Below are positions 34,979 through 44,306 of a DNA stretch of 64,000 nucleotides, one piece after another. The DNA is from Ipomoea triloba. Taxonomy: Eukaryota > Streptophyta > Magnoliopsida > Solanales > Convolvulaceae. Positions within the stretch are counted from its first letter, which is position 1, and every line of letters begins with the position of its first letter. A model generated the notes under the pieces. The model worked only from the letters and a program-made list of their open reading frames with translations, was not told the DNA's origin and did no database searches. The DNA lies in assembly GCF_003576645.1 (NCBI RefSeq), contig NC_044931.1:14136785-14200784 (forward strand), in the 5' to 3' direction. The position numbers were made by a program, and so were the translations under genes.

Positions 34979-35114
34979 GTCACGTACTGCGCGCAAAATG
35001 TACTTGACCCTCTCTCTCCGCGCAACTTCTCTCGCTTAGCGGTTTAGCGGTTTAAAAGGATAGTACCCTTAGCGAGCGGTCCAGCGGATTAAAAGAAAGA
35101 TTAAAAAGAGGGTG

Positions 35115-35234
35115 GGGGATGCAACACGAGGACTCCCCAGGGGGTCACCAATCCTAGTACTACTCTCGCCCAAGCACGCTTGACTTCGGAGTTCTGATGG
35201 GATCCGGTGCATTAGTGCTGGTATGATCGCATCC
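35115..35234 (-). rRNA. 5S rRNA gene, variant (T53C, G85T, A100G)
   Basis: This full-length copy has changes in both the A box (T53C) and the C box (G85T). Confidence 0.94.
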
Positions 35235-35370
35235 GTCACGTACTGCGCGCAAAATGTACTTGACCCTCTCTCTCCGCGCAACTTCTCTCGCTTAGCGGTT
35301 TAGAGGTTTAAAAGGATAGTATCCTTAGCGAGCGGTCCAGCGGTTTAAAAGAAAGATTAAAAAGAGGGTG

Positions 35371-35490
35371 GGGGATGCAACACGAGGACTTCCTAGGGGG
35401 TCACCCATCCTAGTACTACTCTCGCCCAAGCACGCTTAACTTCGGAGTTCTGATGGGATCCGGTGCATTAGTGCTGGTATGATCGCATCC
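35371..35490 (-). rRNA. 5S rRNA gene, variant G97A
   Basis: This full-length copy has one change, at the edge of the C box (CCTAGG instead of CCTGGG), with the rest standard. Confidence 0.95.
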
Positions 35491-35626
35491 GTCACGTACT
35501 GCGCGCAAAATGTACTTGACCCTCTCTCTCCGCGCAACTTCTCTCGCTTAGCGGTTTAGCGGTTTAAAAGGATAGTACCCTTAGCGAGCGGTCCAGCGGT
35601 TTAAAAGAAAGATTAAAAAGAGGGTG

Positions 35627-35746
35627 GGGGATGCAACACGAGGACTTCCCAGGGGGTCACCCATCCTAGTACTACTCTCGCCAAAGCACGCTTCACTTCG
35701 GAGTTCTGATGGAATCCGGTGCATTAGTGCTGGTATGATCGCATCC
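35627..35746 (-). rRNA. 5S rRNA gene, variant (T53G, G64T, BamHI site lost)
   Basis: This full-length copy is close kin to the gene at 34079, sharing the two A box changes and the 5' flank changes. It also has GGAATCC on the plus strand in place of GGGATCC. Confidence 0.94.
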
Positions 35747-35880
35747 GTTACGTACTACGCGCAAAATGTACTTGACCCTCTCTCTCCGCGCAACTTCTCT
35801 CGCTTAGCGGTTTAGCGGTTTAAAAGGATAGTACCCTTAGCGAGCGGTCCAGCGGTTTAAAAGAAAGATTAAAAAGAGGG

Positions 35881-37160
35881 TGGGGGATGCAACACGAGGA
35901 CTTCCCAGGGGGTCACCCATCCTAGTACTACTCTCGCCCAAGCACGCTTAACTTCGGAGTTCTGATGGGATCCGGTGCATTAGTGCTGGTATGATCGCAT
36001 CCGTCACGTACTGCGCGCAAAATGTACTTGACCCTCTCTCTCCGCGCAACTTCTCTCGCTTAGCGGTTTAGCGGTTTAAAAGGATAGTACCCTTAGCGAG
36101 CGGTCCAGCGGTTTAAAAGAAAGATTAAAAAGAGGGTGGGGGATGCAACACGAGGACTTCCCAGGGGGTCACCCATCCTAGTACTACTCTCGCCCAAGCA
36201 CGCTTAACTTCGGAGTTCTGATGGGATCCGGTGCATTAGTGCTGGTATGATCGCATCCGTCACGTACTGCGCGCAAAATGTACTTGACCCTCTCTCTCCG
36301 CGCAACTTCTCTCGCTTAGCGGTTTAGCGGTTTAAAAGGATAGTACCCTTAGCGAGCGGTCCAGCGGTTTAAAAGAAAGATTAAAAAGAGGGTGGGGGAT
36401 GCAACACGAGGACTTCCCAGGGGGTCACCCATCCTAGTACTACTCTCGCCCAAGCACGCTTAACTTCGGAGTTCTGATGGGATCCGGTGCATTAGTGCTG
36501 GTATGATCGCATCCGTCACGTACTGCGCGCAAAATGTACTTGACCCTCTCTCTCCGCGCAACTTCTCTCGCTTAGCGGTTTAGCGGTTTAAAAGGATAGT
36601 ACCCTTAGCGAGCGGTCCAGCGGTTTAAAAGAAAGATTAAAAAGAGGGTGGGGGATGCAACACGAGGACTTCCCAGGGGGTCACCCATCCTAGTACTACT
36701 CTCGCCCAAGCACGCTTAACTTCGGAGTTCTGATGGGATCCGGTGCATTAGTGCTGGTATGATCGCATCCGTCACGTACTGCGCGCAAAATGTACTTGAC
36801 CCTCTCTCTCCGCGCAACTTCTCTCGCTTAGCGGTTTAGCGGTTTAAAAGGATAGTACCCTTAGCGAGCGGTCCAGCGGTTTAAAAGAAAGATTAAAAAG
36901 AGGGTGGGGGATGCAACACGAGGACTTCCCAGGGGGTCACCCATCCTAGTACTACTCTCGCCCAAGCACGCTTAACTTCGGAGTTCTGATGGGATCCGGT
37001 GCATTAGTGCTGGTATGATCGCATCCGTCACGTACTGCGCGCAAAATGTACTTGACCCTCTCTCTCCGCGCAACTTCTCTCGCTTAGCGGTCTAGCGGTT
37101 TAAAAGGATAGTACCCTTAGCGAGCGGTCCAGCGGTTTAAAAGAAAGATTACAAAGAGGG
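35881..37160 (-). rRNA. Five standard 5S rRNA genes
   Basis: These are five 256-bp units with genes at 35883-36002, 36139-36258, 36395-36514, 36651-36770 and 36907-37026, all matching consensus as read. The spacer 5' of the last one has GGTCTAGCGG and ATTACAAAG changes. Confidence 0.96.
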
Positions 37161-37162
37161 TG

Positions 37163-37282
37163 AGGGATGCAACACGAGGACTTCCCAGGGGGTCACCCAT
37201 CCTAGTACTACTCTCGCCCAAGCACGCTTAACTTCGGAGTTCTGATGGGATCCGGTGCATTAGTGCTGGTATGATCGCATCC
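37163..37282 (-). rRNA. 5S rRNA gene, 3' end GTGAGGG variant
   Basis: This is a full-length copy, standard inside. Its 3' boundary reads GTGAGGGATG on the plus strand, so the terminal nucleotide differs. Its unit is 257 bp because of an extra G (CCAGGCGG) in the spacer, a change also seen before the gene at 40994. Confidence 0.94.
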
Positions 37283-37418
37283 GTCACGTACTGCGCGCAA
37301 AATGTACTTGACCCTCTCTCTCCGCGCAACTTCTCTCGCTTAGCGGTTTAGCGGTTTAAAAGGATAGTACCCTTAGCGAGCGGTCCAGGCGGTTTAAAAG
37401 AAAGATTAAAAAGAGGGT

Positions 37419-37538
37419 GGGGATGCAACACGAGGACTTCCCAAGGGGTCACCCATCCTAGTACTACTCTCGCCCAAACACGCTTAACTTCGGAGTTCTG
37501 ATGGGATCCGGTGCATTAGTGCTGGTATGATTGCATCC
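37419..37538 (-). rRNA. 5S rRNA gene, variant (G7A) with altered 5' flank
   Basis: This is a full-length copy. The 5' flank reads GTATATGAC just before +1 (standard GTACGTGAC). G7A turns a G-U pair in helix I into A-U, so folding should not suffer. A further change lies next to the A box (plus strand CCCAAACAC), and CCCAAGGGG changes the C box region. It shares these with the gene at 40994. Confidence 0.93.
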
Positions 37539-37672
37539 GTCATATACTGCGCGCAAAATGTACTTGACCCTCTCTCTCCGCGCAACTTCTCTCGCTTAGC
37601 GGTTTAGCGGTTTAAAAGGATAGTATCCTTAGCGAGCGGTCCAGCGTTTAAAAGAAAGATTAAAAAGAGGGT

Positions 37673-38554
37673 GCGGATGCAACACGAGGACTTCCCAGCG
37701 GGTCACCCATCCTAGTACTACTCTCGCCCAAGCACGCTTAGCTTCGGAGTTCTGATGGGATCCGATGCATTAGTGCTGGTATGATTGCATCCGTCATATA
37801 CTGCGCGCAAAATGTTCTTGACCCCCTCTCTCCGCGCAACTTCTCTCGCTTAGCGGTCTAGCGGTTTAAAAGGATAGTATCCTTAGCGAGCGGTCCAGCG
37901 GTTTAAAGAAAGATTAAAAAGAGGGTGCGGATGCAACACGAGGACTTCCCAGCGGGTCACCCATCCTAGTACTACTCTCGCCCAAGCACGCTTAGCTTCG
38001 GAGTTCTGATGGGATCCGATGCATTAGTGCTGGTATGATTGCATCCGTCATATACTGCGCGCAAAATGTTCTTGACCCCCTCTCTCCGCGCAACTTCTCT
38101 CGCTTAGCGGTCTAGCGGTTTAAAAGGATAGTATCCTTAGCGAGCGGTCCAGCGGTTTAAAGAAAGATTAAAAAGAGGGTGCGGATGCAACACGAGGACT
38201 TCCCAGCGGGTCACCCATCCTAGTACTACTCTCGCCCAAGCACGCTTAGCTTCGGAGTTCTGATGGGATCCGATGCATTAGTGCTGGTATGATTGCATCC
38301 GTCATATACTGCGCGCAAAATGTTCTTGACCCCCTCTCTCCGCGCAACTTCTCTCGCTTAGCGGTCTAGCGGTTTAAAAGGATAGTATCCTTAGCGAGCG
38401 GTCCAGCGGTTTAAAGAAAGATTAAAAAGAGGGTGCGGATGCAACACGAGGACTTCCCAGGGGGTCACCCATCCTAGTACTACTCTCGCCCAAGCACGCT
38501 TAGCTTCGGAGTTCTGATGGGATCCGATGCATTAGTGCTGGTATGATTGCATCC
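37673..38554 (-). rRNA. 254-bp 5S subfamily, four genes
   Basis: The four genes lie at 37673-37792, 37927-38046, 38181-38300 and 38435-38554. They share G7A, C28T, T52C in the A box, a 3' end reading GCGGATG on the plus strand (C119G), and a 5' flank with GTATATGAC before +1. The first three also share CCAGCGGGTC in the C box region and TTCTTGACCCCC further upstream. The fourth has the standard form at both sites, so it looks like a recombinant edge. The unit is 254 bp because two bases are missing near the gene 3' end and in the spacer A-run. Confidence 0.94.
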
Positions 38555-38689
38555 GTCATATACTGCGCGCAAAATGTACTTGACCCTCTCTCTCCGCGCA
38601 ACTTCTCTCGCTTAGCGGTTTAGCGGTTTAAAAGGATAGTACCCTTAGCGAGCGGTCCAGCGGTTTAAAAGAAAGATTAAAAAGAGGGT

Positions 38690-38809
38690 GCGGATTCAAC
38701 ACGAGGACTTCCCAGGGGGTCACCCATCCTAGTACTACTCTCGCCCAAGCACGCTTAACTTCGGAGTTCTGATGGGATCCGGTGCATTAGTGCTGGTATG
38801 ATCGCATCC
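38690..38809 (-). rRNA. 5S rRNA gene, standard body with GCGGATT 3' end
   Basis: This full-length copy has the standard A box and 5' flank but keeps the 254-bp subfamily's GTGCGGAT 3' end, with an extra G to T change (plus strand GGATTC). It looks like a recombinant between the subfamily and standard units. Confidence 0.93.
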
Positions 38810-38945
38810 GTCACGTACTGCGCGCAAAATGTACTTGACCCTCTCTCTCCGCGCAACTTCTCTCGCTTAGCGGTTTAGCGGTTTAAAAGGATAGTACCCT
38901 TAGCGAGCGGTCCAGCGGTTTAAAAGAAAGATTAAAAAGAGGGTG

Positions 38946-39065
38946 GGGGATGCAACACGAGGACTTCCCAGGGGGTCACCCATCCTAGTACTACTCTCGC
39001 CCAAGCACGCTTAACTTCGGAGTTCTGATGGGATCCGGTGCATTAGTGCTGGTATGATCGCATCC
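38946..39065 (-). rRNA. 5S rRNA gene, standard sequence
   Basis: This full-length copy matches the consensus. Confidence 0.96.
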
Positions 39066-39201
39066 GTCACGTACTGCGCGCAAAATGTACTTGACCCTCT
39101 CTCTCCGCGCAACTTCTCTCGCTTAGCGGTTTAGCGGTTTAAAAGGATAGTACCCTTAGCGAGCGGTCCAGCGGTTTAAAAGAAAGATTAAAAAGAGGGT
39201 G

Positions 39202-39321
39202 GGGGATGCAACACGAAGACTTCCCAGGGGGTCACCCATCCTAGTACTACTCTCGCCTAAGCACGCTTAACTTCGGAGTTCTGATGGGATCCGGTGCATT
39301 AGTGCTGGTATGATCGCATCC
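39202..39321 (-). rRNA. 5S rRNA gene, variant (G64A, C105T)
   Basis: This full-length copy has one change at the A box edge and one near the 3' end. Its 5' spacer has AACTTGTCTCG, as in the 161-bp units. Confidence 0.95.
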
Positions 39322-39455
39322 GTCACGTACTGCGCGCAAAATGTACTTGACCCTCTCTCTCCGCGCAACTTGTCTCGCTTAGCGGTTTAGCGGTTTAAAA
39401 GGATAGTACCCTTAGCGAGCGGTCCAGCGGTTTAAAAGAAAGATTAAAAAGAGGG

Positions 39456-39967
39456 TGGGGGATGCAACACGAGGACTTCCCAGGGGGTCACCCATCCTAG
39501 TACTACTCTCGCCCAAGCACGCTTAACTTCGGAGTTCTGATGGGATCCGGTGCATTAGTGCTGGTATGATCGCATCCGTCACGTACTGCGCGCAAAATGT
39601 ACTTGACCCTCTCTCTCCGCGCAACTTCTCTCGCTTAGCGGTTTAGCGGTTTAAAAGGATAGTACCCTTAGCGAGCGGTCCAGCGGTTTAAAAGAAAGAT
39701 TAAAAAGAGGGTGGGGGATGCAACACGAGGACTTCCCAGGGGGTCACCCATCCTAGTACTACTCTCGCCCAAGCACGCTTAACTTCGGAGTTCTGATGGG
39801 ATCCGGTGCATTAGTGCTGGTATGATCGCATCCGTCACGTACTGCGCGCAAAATGTACTTGACCCTCTCTCTCCGCGCAACTTCTCTCGCTTAGCGGTTT
39901 AGCGGTTTAAAAGGATAGTACCCTTAGCGAGCGGTCCAGCGGTTTAAAAGAAAGATTAAAAAGAGGG
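39456..39967 (-). rRNA. Two standard 5S rRNA genes
   Basis: The genes at 39458-39577 and 39714-39833 match the consensus as read. Confidence 0.96.
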
Positions 39968-39969
39968 TG

Positions 39970-40089
39970 GGGGATGCAACACGAGGACTTCCCAGGGGGT
40001 CACCCATCCTAGTACTACTCTCGCCCAAGCACGCTTGACTTCGGAGTTCTGATGGGATCCGGTGCATTAGTGCTGGTATGATCGCATCC
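39970..40089 (-). rRNA. 5S rRNA gene, variant T53C
   Basis: This full-length copy differs by T53C in the A box. It is followed by a standard gene and then the diverged variant at 40482, the same order as at 32799-33430. Confidence 0.95.
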
Positions 40090-40225
40090 GTCACGTACTG
40101 CGCGCAAAATGTACTTGACCCTCTCTCTCCGCGCAACTTCTCTCGCTTAGCGGTTTAGCGGTTTAAAAGGATAGTACCCTTAGCGAGCGGTCCAGCGGTT
40201 TAAAAGAAAGATTAAAAAGAGGGTG

Positions 40226-40345
40226 GGGGATGCAACACGAGGACTTCCCAGGGGGTCACCCATCCTAGTACTACTCTCGCCCAAGCACGCTTAACTTCGG
40301 AGTTCTGATGGGATCCGGTGCATTAGTGCTGGTATGATCGCATCC
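40226..40345 (-). rRNA. 5S rRNA gene, standard sequence
   Basis: This full-length copy matches the consensus. The spacer on its 5' side has ATTACAAAG. Confidence 0.96.
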
Positions 40346-40481
40346 GTCACGTACTGCGCGCAAAATGTACTTGACCCTCTCTCTCCGCGCAACTTCTCTC
40401 GCTTAGCGGTTTAGCGGTTTAAAAGGATAGTACCCTTAGCGAGCGGTCCAGCGGTTTAAAAGAAAGATTACAAAGAGGGTG

Positions 40482-40601
40482 GGGGATGCAACACGAGGAC
40501 TTCCCAGGGGGTCACCCATCCTAGTACTACTCTCGCCCAAGCACGTTCAACTTCGGAGTCCTGATGGGATTCGGTGCATTAGTGCTGGTATGATCGCATC
40601 C
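40482..40601 (-). rRNA. 5S rRNA gene, diverged variant shared with 33311
   Basis: This full-length copy has G31A, A42G, A54G and G56A and lacks the BamHI site. It differs from the copy at 33311 mainly by keeping C28. The 5' flank has CTTGACTCTC and CTCACTTAG. Confidence 0.95.
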
Positions 40602-40737
40602 GTCACGTACTGCGCGCAAAATGTACTTGACTCTCTCTCTCCGCGCAACTTCTCTCACTTAGCGGTTTAGCGGTTTAAAAGGATAGTACCCTTAGCGAGC
40701 GGTCCAGCGGTTTAAAAGAAAGATTAAAAAGAGGGTG

Positions 40738-40857
40738 GGGGATGCAACACGAGGACTTCCCAGGGGGTCACCCATCCTAGTACTACTCTCGCCCAAGCAC
40801 GCTTAACTTCGGAGTTCTGATGGGATCCGGTGCATTAGTGCTGGTATGATCGCATCC
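40738..40857 (-). rRNA. 5S rRNA gene, standard sequence
   Basis: This full-length copy matches the consensus. Its unit is 257 bp (CCAGGCGG in the spacer). Confidence 0.96.
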
Positions 40858-40993
40858 GTCACGTACTGCGCGCAAAATGTACTTGACCCTCTCTCTCCGC
40901 GCAACTTCTCTCGCTTAGCGGTTTAGCGGTTTAAAAGGATAGTACCCTTAGCGAGCGGTCCAGGCGGTTTAAAAGAAAGATTAAAAAGAGGGT

Positions 40994-41113
40994 GGGGATG
41001 CAACACGAGGACTTCCCAAGGGGTCACCCATCCTAGTACTACTCTCGCCCAAACACGCTTGACTTCGGAGTTCTGATGGGATCCGGTGCATTAGTGCTGG
41101 TATGCTTGCATCC
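40994..41113 (-). rRNA. 5S rRNA gene, variant (G7A, T9G, T53C) with altered 5' flank
   Basis: This full-length copy shares the GTATATGAC flank, CCCAAGGGG and CCCAAACAC with the gene at 37419. T9G is an extra change in helix I. Confidence 0.93.
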
Positions 41114-41248
41114 GTCATATACTGCGCGCAAAATGTACTTGACCCTCTCTCTCCGCGCAACTTCTCTCGCTTAGCGGTTTAGCGGTTTAAAAGGATAGTA
41201 CCCTTAGCGAGCGGTCCAGCGGTTTAAAAGAAAGATTAAAAAGAGGGG

Positions 41249-41368
41249 GGGGATGCAACACGAGGACTTCCCAAGGGGTCACCCATCCTAGTACTACTCT
41301 CGCCCAAGCACGCTTAACTTCGGAGTTCTGATGGGATCCGGTGCATTAGTGCTGGTATGATCGCATCC
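41249..41368 (-). rRNA. 5S rRNA gene with altered 5' flank (GACAC before +1)
   Basis: The gene is standard except for CCCAAGGGG on the plus strand in the C box region. The 5' flank reads TACGCGCAGTACGACAC before +1, which alters the GCGCGC run while C at -1 is kept. Confidence 0.94.
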
Positions 41369-41504
41369 GTGTCGTACTGCGCGTAAAATGTACTTGACCC
41401 TCTCTCTCCGCGCAACTTCTCTCGCTTAGCGGTTTAGCGGTTTAAAAGGATAGTACCCTTAGCGAGCGGTCCAGCGGTTTAAAAGAAAGATTAAAAAGAG
41501 GGTG

Positions 41505-41624
41505 GGGGATGCAACACGAGGACTTCCCAGGGGGTCACCCATCCTAGTACTACTCTCGCCCAAGCACGCTTAACTTCGGAGTTCTGATGGGATCCGGTGC
41601 ATTAGTGCTGGTATGATCGCATCC
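41505..41624 (-). rRNA. 5S rRNA gene with altered 5' flank (GACAC before +1)
   Basis: The gene is standard, with the same 5' flank changes as the preceding copy. The next spacer has CGCTTTGCGG. Confidence 0.95.
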
Positions 41625-41760
41625 GTGTCGTACTGCGCGTAAAATGTACTTGACCCTCTCTCTCCGCGCAACTTCTCTCGCTTTGCGGTTTAGCGGTTTA
41701 AAAGGATAGTATCCTTAGCGAGCGGTCCAGCGGTTTAAAAGAAAGATTAAAAAGAGGGTG

Positions 41761-41880
41761 GGGGATGCAACACGAGGACTTCCCAGGGGGTCACCCATCC
41801 TAGTACTACTCTCGCCCAAGCACGCTTAACTTCGGAGTTCTGATGGGATCCGGTGCATTAGTGCTGGTATGATCGCATCC
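41761..41880 (-). rRNA. 5S rRNA gene, standard sequence
   Basis: This full-length copy matches the consensus. Confidence 0.96.
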
Positions 41881-42016
41881 GTCACGTACTGCGCGCAAAA
41901 TGTACTTGACCCTCTCTCTCCGCGCAACTTCTCTCGCTTAGCGGTTTAGCGGTTTAAAAGGATAGTACCCTTAGCGAGCGGTCCAGCGGTTTAAAAGAAA
42001 GATTAAAAAGAGGGTG

Positions 42017-42136
42017 GGGGATGCAACACGAGGACTTCCCAGGGGGTCACCCATCCTAGTACTACTCTCGCCCAAGCACGCTTGACTTCGGAGTTCTGAT
42101 GGGATCCGGTGCATTAGTGCTGGTATGATCGCATCC
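42017..42136 (-). rRNA. 5S rRNA gene, variant T53C
   Basis: This full-length copy has only the A box change T53C as read. Confidence 0.96.
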
Positions 42137-42272
42137 GTCACGTACTGCGCGCAAAATGTACTTGACCCTCTCTCTCCGCGCAACTTCTCTCGCTTAGCGG
42201 TTTAGCGGTTTAAAAGGATAGTACCCTTAGCGAGCGGTCCAGCGGTTTAAAAGAAAGAATAAAAAGAGGGTG

Positions 42273-42392
42273 GGGGATGCAACACGAGGACTTCCCAGGG
42301 GGTCACCCATCCTAGTACTACTCTCGCCCAAGCACGCTTCACTTCGGAGTTCTGATGGGATTCGGTGCATTAGTGCTGGTATGATTGCATCT
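42273..42392 (-). rRNA. 5S rRNA gene, variant with changed initiation site
   Basis: This full-length copy has G1A, G7A, G31A and T53G, with C to T at -1. C at -1 and a purine at +1 are known features of plant 5S initiation, so loss of the -1 C with an A box change makes this a likely silent or weak gene. G1A also breaks the end pair of helix I. Confidence 0.93.
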
Positions 42393-42528
42393 ATCACGTA
42401 CTGCGCGCAAAATGTACTTGACCCTCTCTCTCCGCGCAACTTCTCTCACTTAGCGGTTTAGCGGTTTAAAAGGATAGTACCCTTAGCGAGCGGTCCAGCG
42501 GTTTAAAAGAAAGATTAAAAAGAGGGTG

Positions 42529-42648
42529 GGGGATGCAACACGAGGACTTCCCAGGGGGTCACCCATCCTAGTACTACTCTCGCCCAAGCACGCTTAACTT
42601 CGGAGTTCTGATGGGATCCGGTGCATTAGTGCTGGTATGATCGCATCC
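42529..42648 (-). rRNA. 5S rRNA gene, standard sequence
   Basis: This full-length copy matches the consensus. Confidence 0.96.
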
Positions 42649-42784
42649 GTCACGTACTGCGCGCAAAATGTACTTGACCCTCTCTCTCCGCGCAACTTCT
42701 CTCGCTTAGCGGTTTAGCGGTTTAAAAGGATAGTACCCTTAGCGAGCGGTCCAGCGGTTTAAAAGAAAGATTAAAAAGAGGGTG

Positions 42785-42904
42785 GGGGATGCAACACGAG
42801 GACTTCCCAGGGGGTCACCCATCCTAGTACTACTCTCGCCCAAGCACGCTTCACTTCGGAGTTCTGATGGGATTCAGTGCATTAGTGCTGGTATGATCGC
42901 ATCC
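42785..42904 (-). rRNA. 5S rRNA gene, variant (G30 and G31 region, T53G)
   Basis: This full-length copy reads GATTCAGTGC on the plus strand where the standard is GATCCGGTGC, so the BamHI site is lost. T53G lies in the A box. Confidence 0.94.
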
Positions 42905-43040
42905 GTCACGTACTGCGCGCAAAATGTACTTGACCCTCTCTCTCCGCGCAACTTCTCTCGCTTAGCGGTTTAGCGGTTTAAAAGGATAGTACCCTTAGCG
43001 AGCGGTCCAGCGGTTTAAAAGAAAGATTAAAAAGAGGGTG

Positions 43041-43160
43041 GGGGATGCAACACGAGGACTTCCCATGGGGTCACCCATCCTAGTACTACTCTCGCCCAAG
43101 CACGCTTGACTTCGGAGTTCTGATGGGATCCGGTGCATTAGTGCTGGTATGATCGCATCC
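43041..43160 (-). rRNA. 5S rRNA gene, variant (T53C, C95A)
   Basis: This full-length copy has changes in the A box and C box. The unit is 248 bp because one GCGGTTTA spacer motif is missing on its 5' side. Confidence 0.94.
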
Positions 43161-43288
43161 GTCACGTACTGCGCGCAAAATGTACTTGACCCTCTCTCTC
43201 CGCGCAACTTCTCTCGCTTAGCGGTTTAAAAGGATAGTACCCTTAGCGAGCGGTCCAGCGGTTTAAAAGAAAGATTAAAAAGAGGGTG

Positions 43289-43410
43289 GGGGATGCAACA
43301 CGAGGACTTCCCAGGGGGTCACCCATCCTAGTACTCTACTCTCGCCCAAGCACGCTTAACTTCGGAGTTCTGATGGGATCCGGTGCATTAGTGCTGGTAT
43401 GATCGCATCC
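43289..43410 (-). rRNA. 5S rRNA gene with 2-bp insertion
   Basis: The copy is 122 bp because two bases are inserted in the AGTAGTAC stretch (plus strand GTACTCTACTCTC), between the intermediate element and the C box. This changes promoter spacing and loop E. The 5' flank has AAAAGGTAC and CGCGGAAC changes and lacks one GCGGTTTA motif. It is probably a poor template. Confidence 0.93.
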
Positions 43411-43538
43411 GTCACGTACTGCGCGCAAAAGGTACTTGACCCTCTCTCTCCGCGGAACTTCTCTCGCTTAGCGGTTTAAAAGGATAGTATCCTTAGCGAG
43501 CGGTCGAGCGGTTTAAAAGAAAGAGTAAAAAGAGGGTG

Positions 43539-43658
43539 GGGGATGCAACACGAGGACTTCCCAGGGGGTCACCCATCCTAGTACTACTCTCGCCCAAGCA
43601 CGCTTGACTTCGGAGTTCTGATAGGATCCGGTGCATTAGTGCTGGTATGATCGCATCC
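43539..43658 (-). rRNA. 5S rRNA gene, variant (T53C, one change near position 36)
   Basis: This full-length copy has GATAGGATCC on the plus strand, where the standard is GATGGGATCC, plus the A box change. Confidence 0.94.
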
Positions 43659-43794
43659 GTCACGTACTGCGCGCAAAATGTACTTGACCCTCTCTCTCCG
43701 CGCAACTTCTCTCGCTTAGCGGTTTAGCGGTTTAAAAGGATAGTACCCTTAGCGAGCGGTCCAGCGGTTTAAAAGAAAGATTAAAAAGAGGGTG

Positions 43795-43914
43795 GGGGAT
43801 GCAACACGAGGACTTCCCAGGGGGTCACCCATCCTAGTACTACTCTCGCCCAAGCACGCTTAACTTCGGAGTTCTGATGGGATCCGGTGCATTAGTGCTG
43901 GTATGATCGCATCC
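43795..43914 (-). rRNA. 5S rRNA gene, standard sequence
   Basis: This full-length copy matches the consensus. Confidence 0.96.
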
Positions 43915-44050
43915 GTCACGTACTGCGCGCAAAATGTACTTGACCCTCTCTCTCCGCGCAACTTCTCTCGCTTAGCGGTTTAGCGGTTTAAAAGGATAGT
44001 ACCCTTAGCGAGCGGTCCAGCGGTTTAAAAGAAAGATTAAAAAGAGGGTG

Positions 44051-44170
44051 GGGGATGCAACACGAGGACTTCCCAGGGGGTCACCCACCCTAGTACTACT
44101 CTCGCCCAAGCACGCTTAACTTCGGAGTTCTGATGGGATCCGATGCATTAGTGCTGGTATGATCGCATCC
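44051..44170 (-). rRNA. 5S rRNA gene, variant (C28T, C box change)
   Basis: This full-length copy has CACCCACCC on the plus strand in the C box region and GATCCGATGC (C28T). The 5' flank has GTGTC before +1 instead of GTGAC, and CCCTCGCTC upstream. Confidence 0.94.
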
Positions 44171-44306
44171 GACACGTACTGCGCGCAAAATGTACTTGAC
44201 CCTCGCTCTCCGCGCAACTTCTCTCGCTTAGCGGTTTAGCGGTTTAAAAGGATAGTATCCTTAGCGAGCGGTCCAGCGGTTTAAAAGAAAGATTAAAAAG
44301 AGGGTG

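Larger units (their letters stand above)
34255..35034 (-). repeat. Five tandem 156-bp units with 3'-truncated 5S genes
   Basis: There are five units of exactly 156 bp, with junctions at 34255, 34411, 34567, 34723 and 34879. Each lacks 100 bp: gene positions 100-120, the terminator and the distal spacer with the GCGGTTTA motifs. Each keeps gene positions 1-99 and about 57 bp of 5' flank. Because 156 is divisible by 3, the block gives long repetitive open frames on both strands (323 codons plus strand, 272 minus). These repeat one 52-residue rRNA-derived segment and are by-products. Confidence 0.96.
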
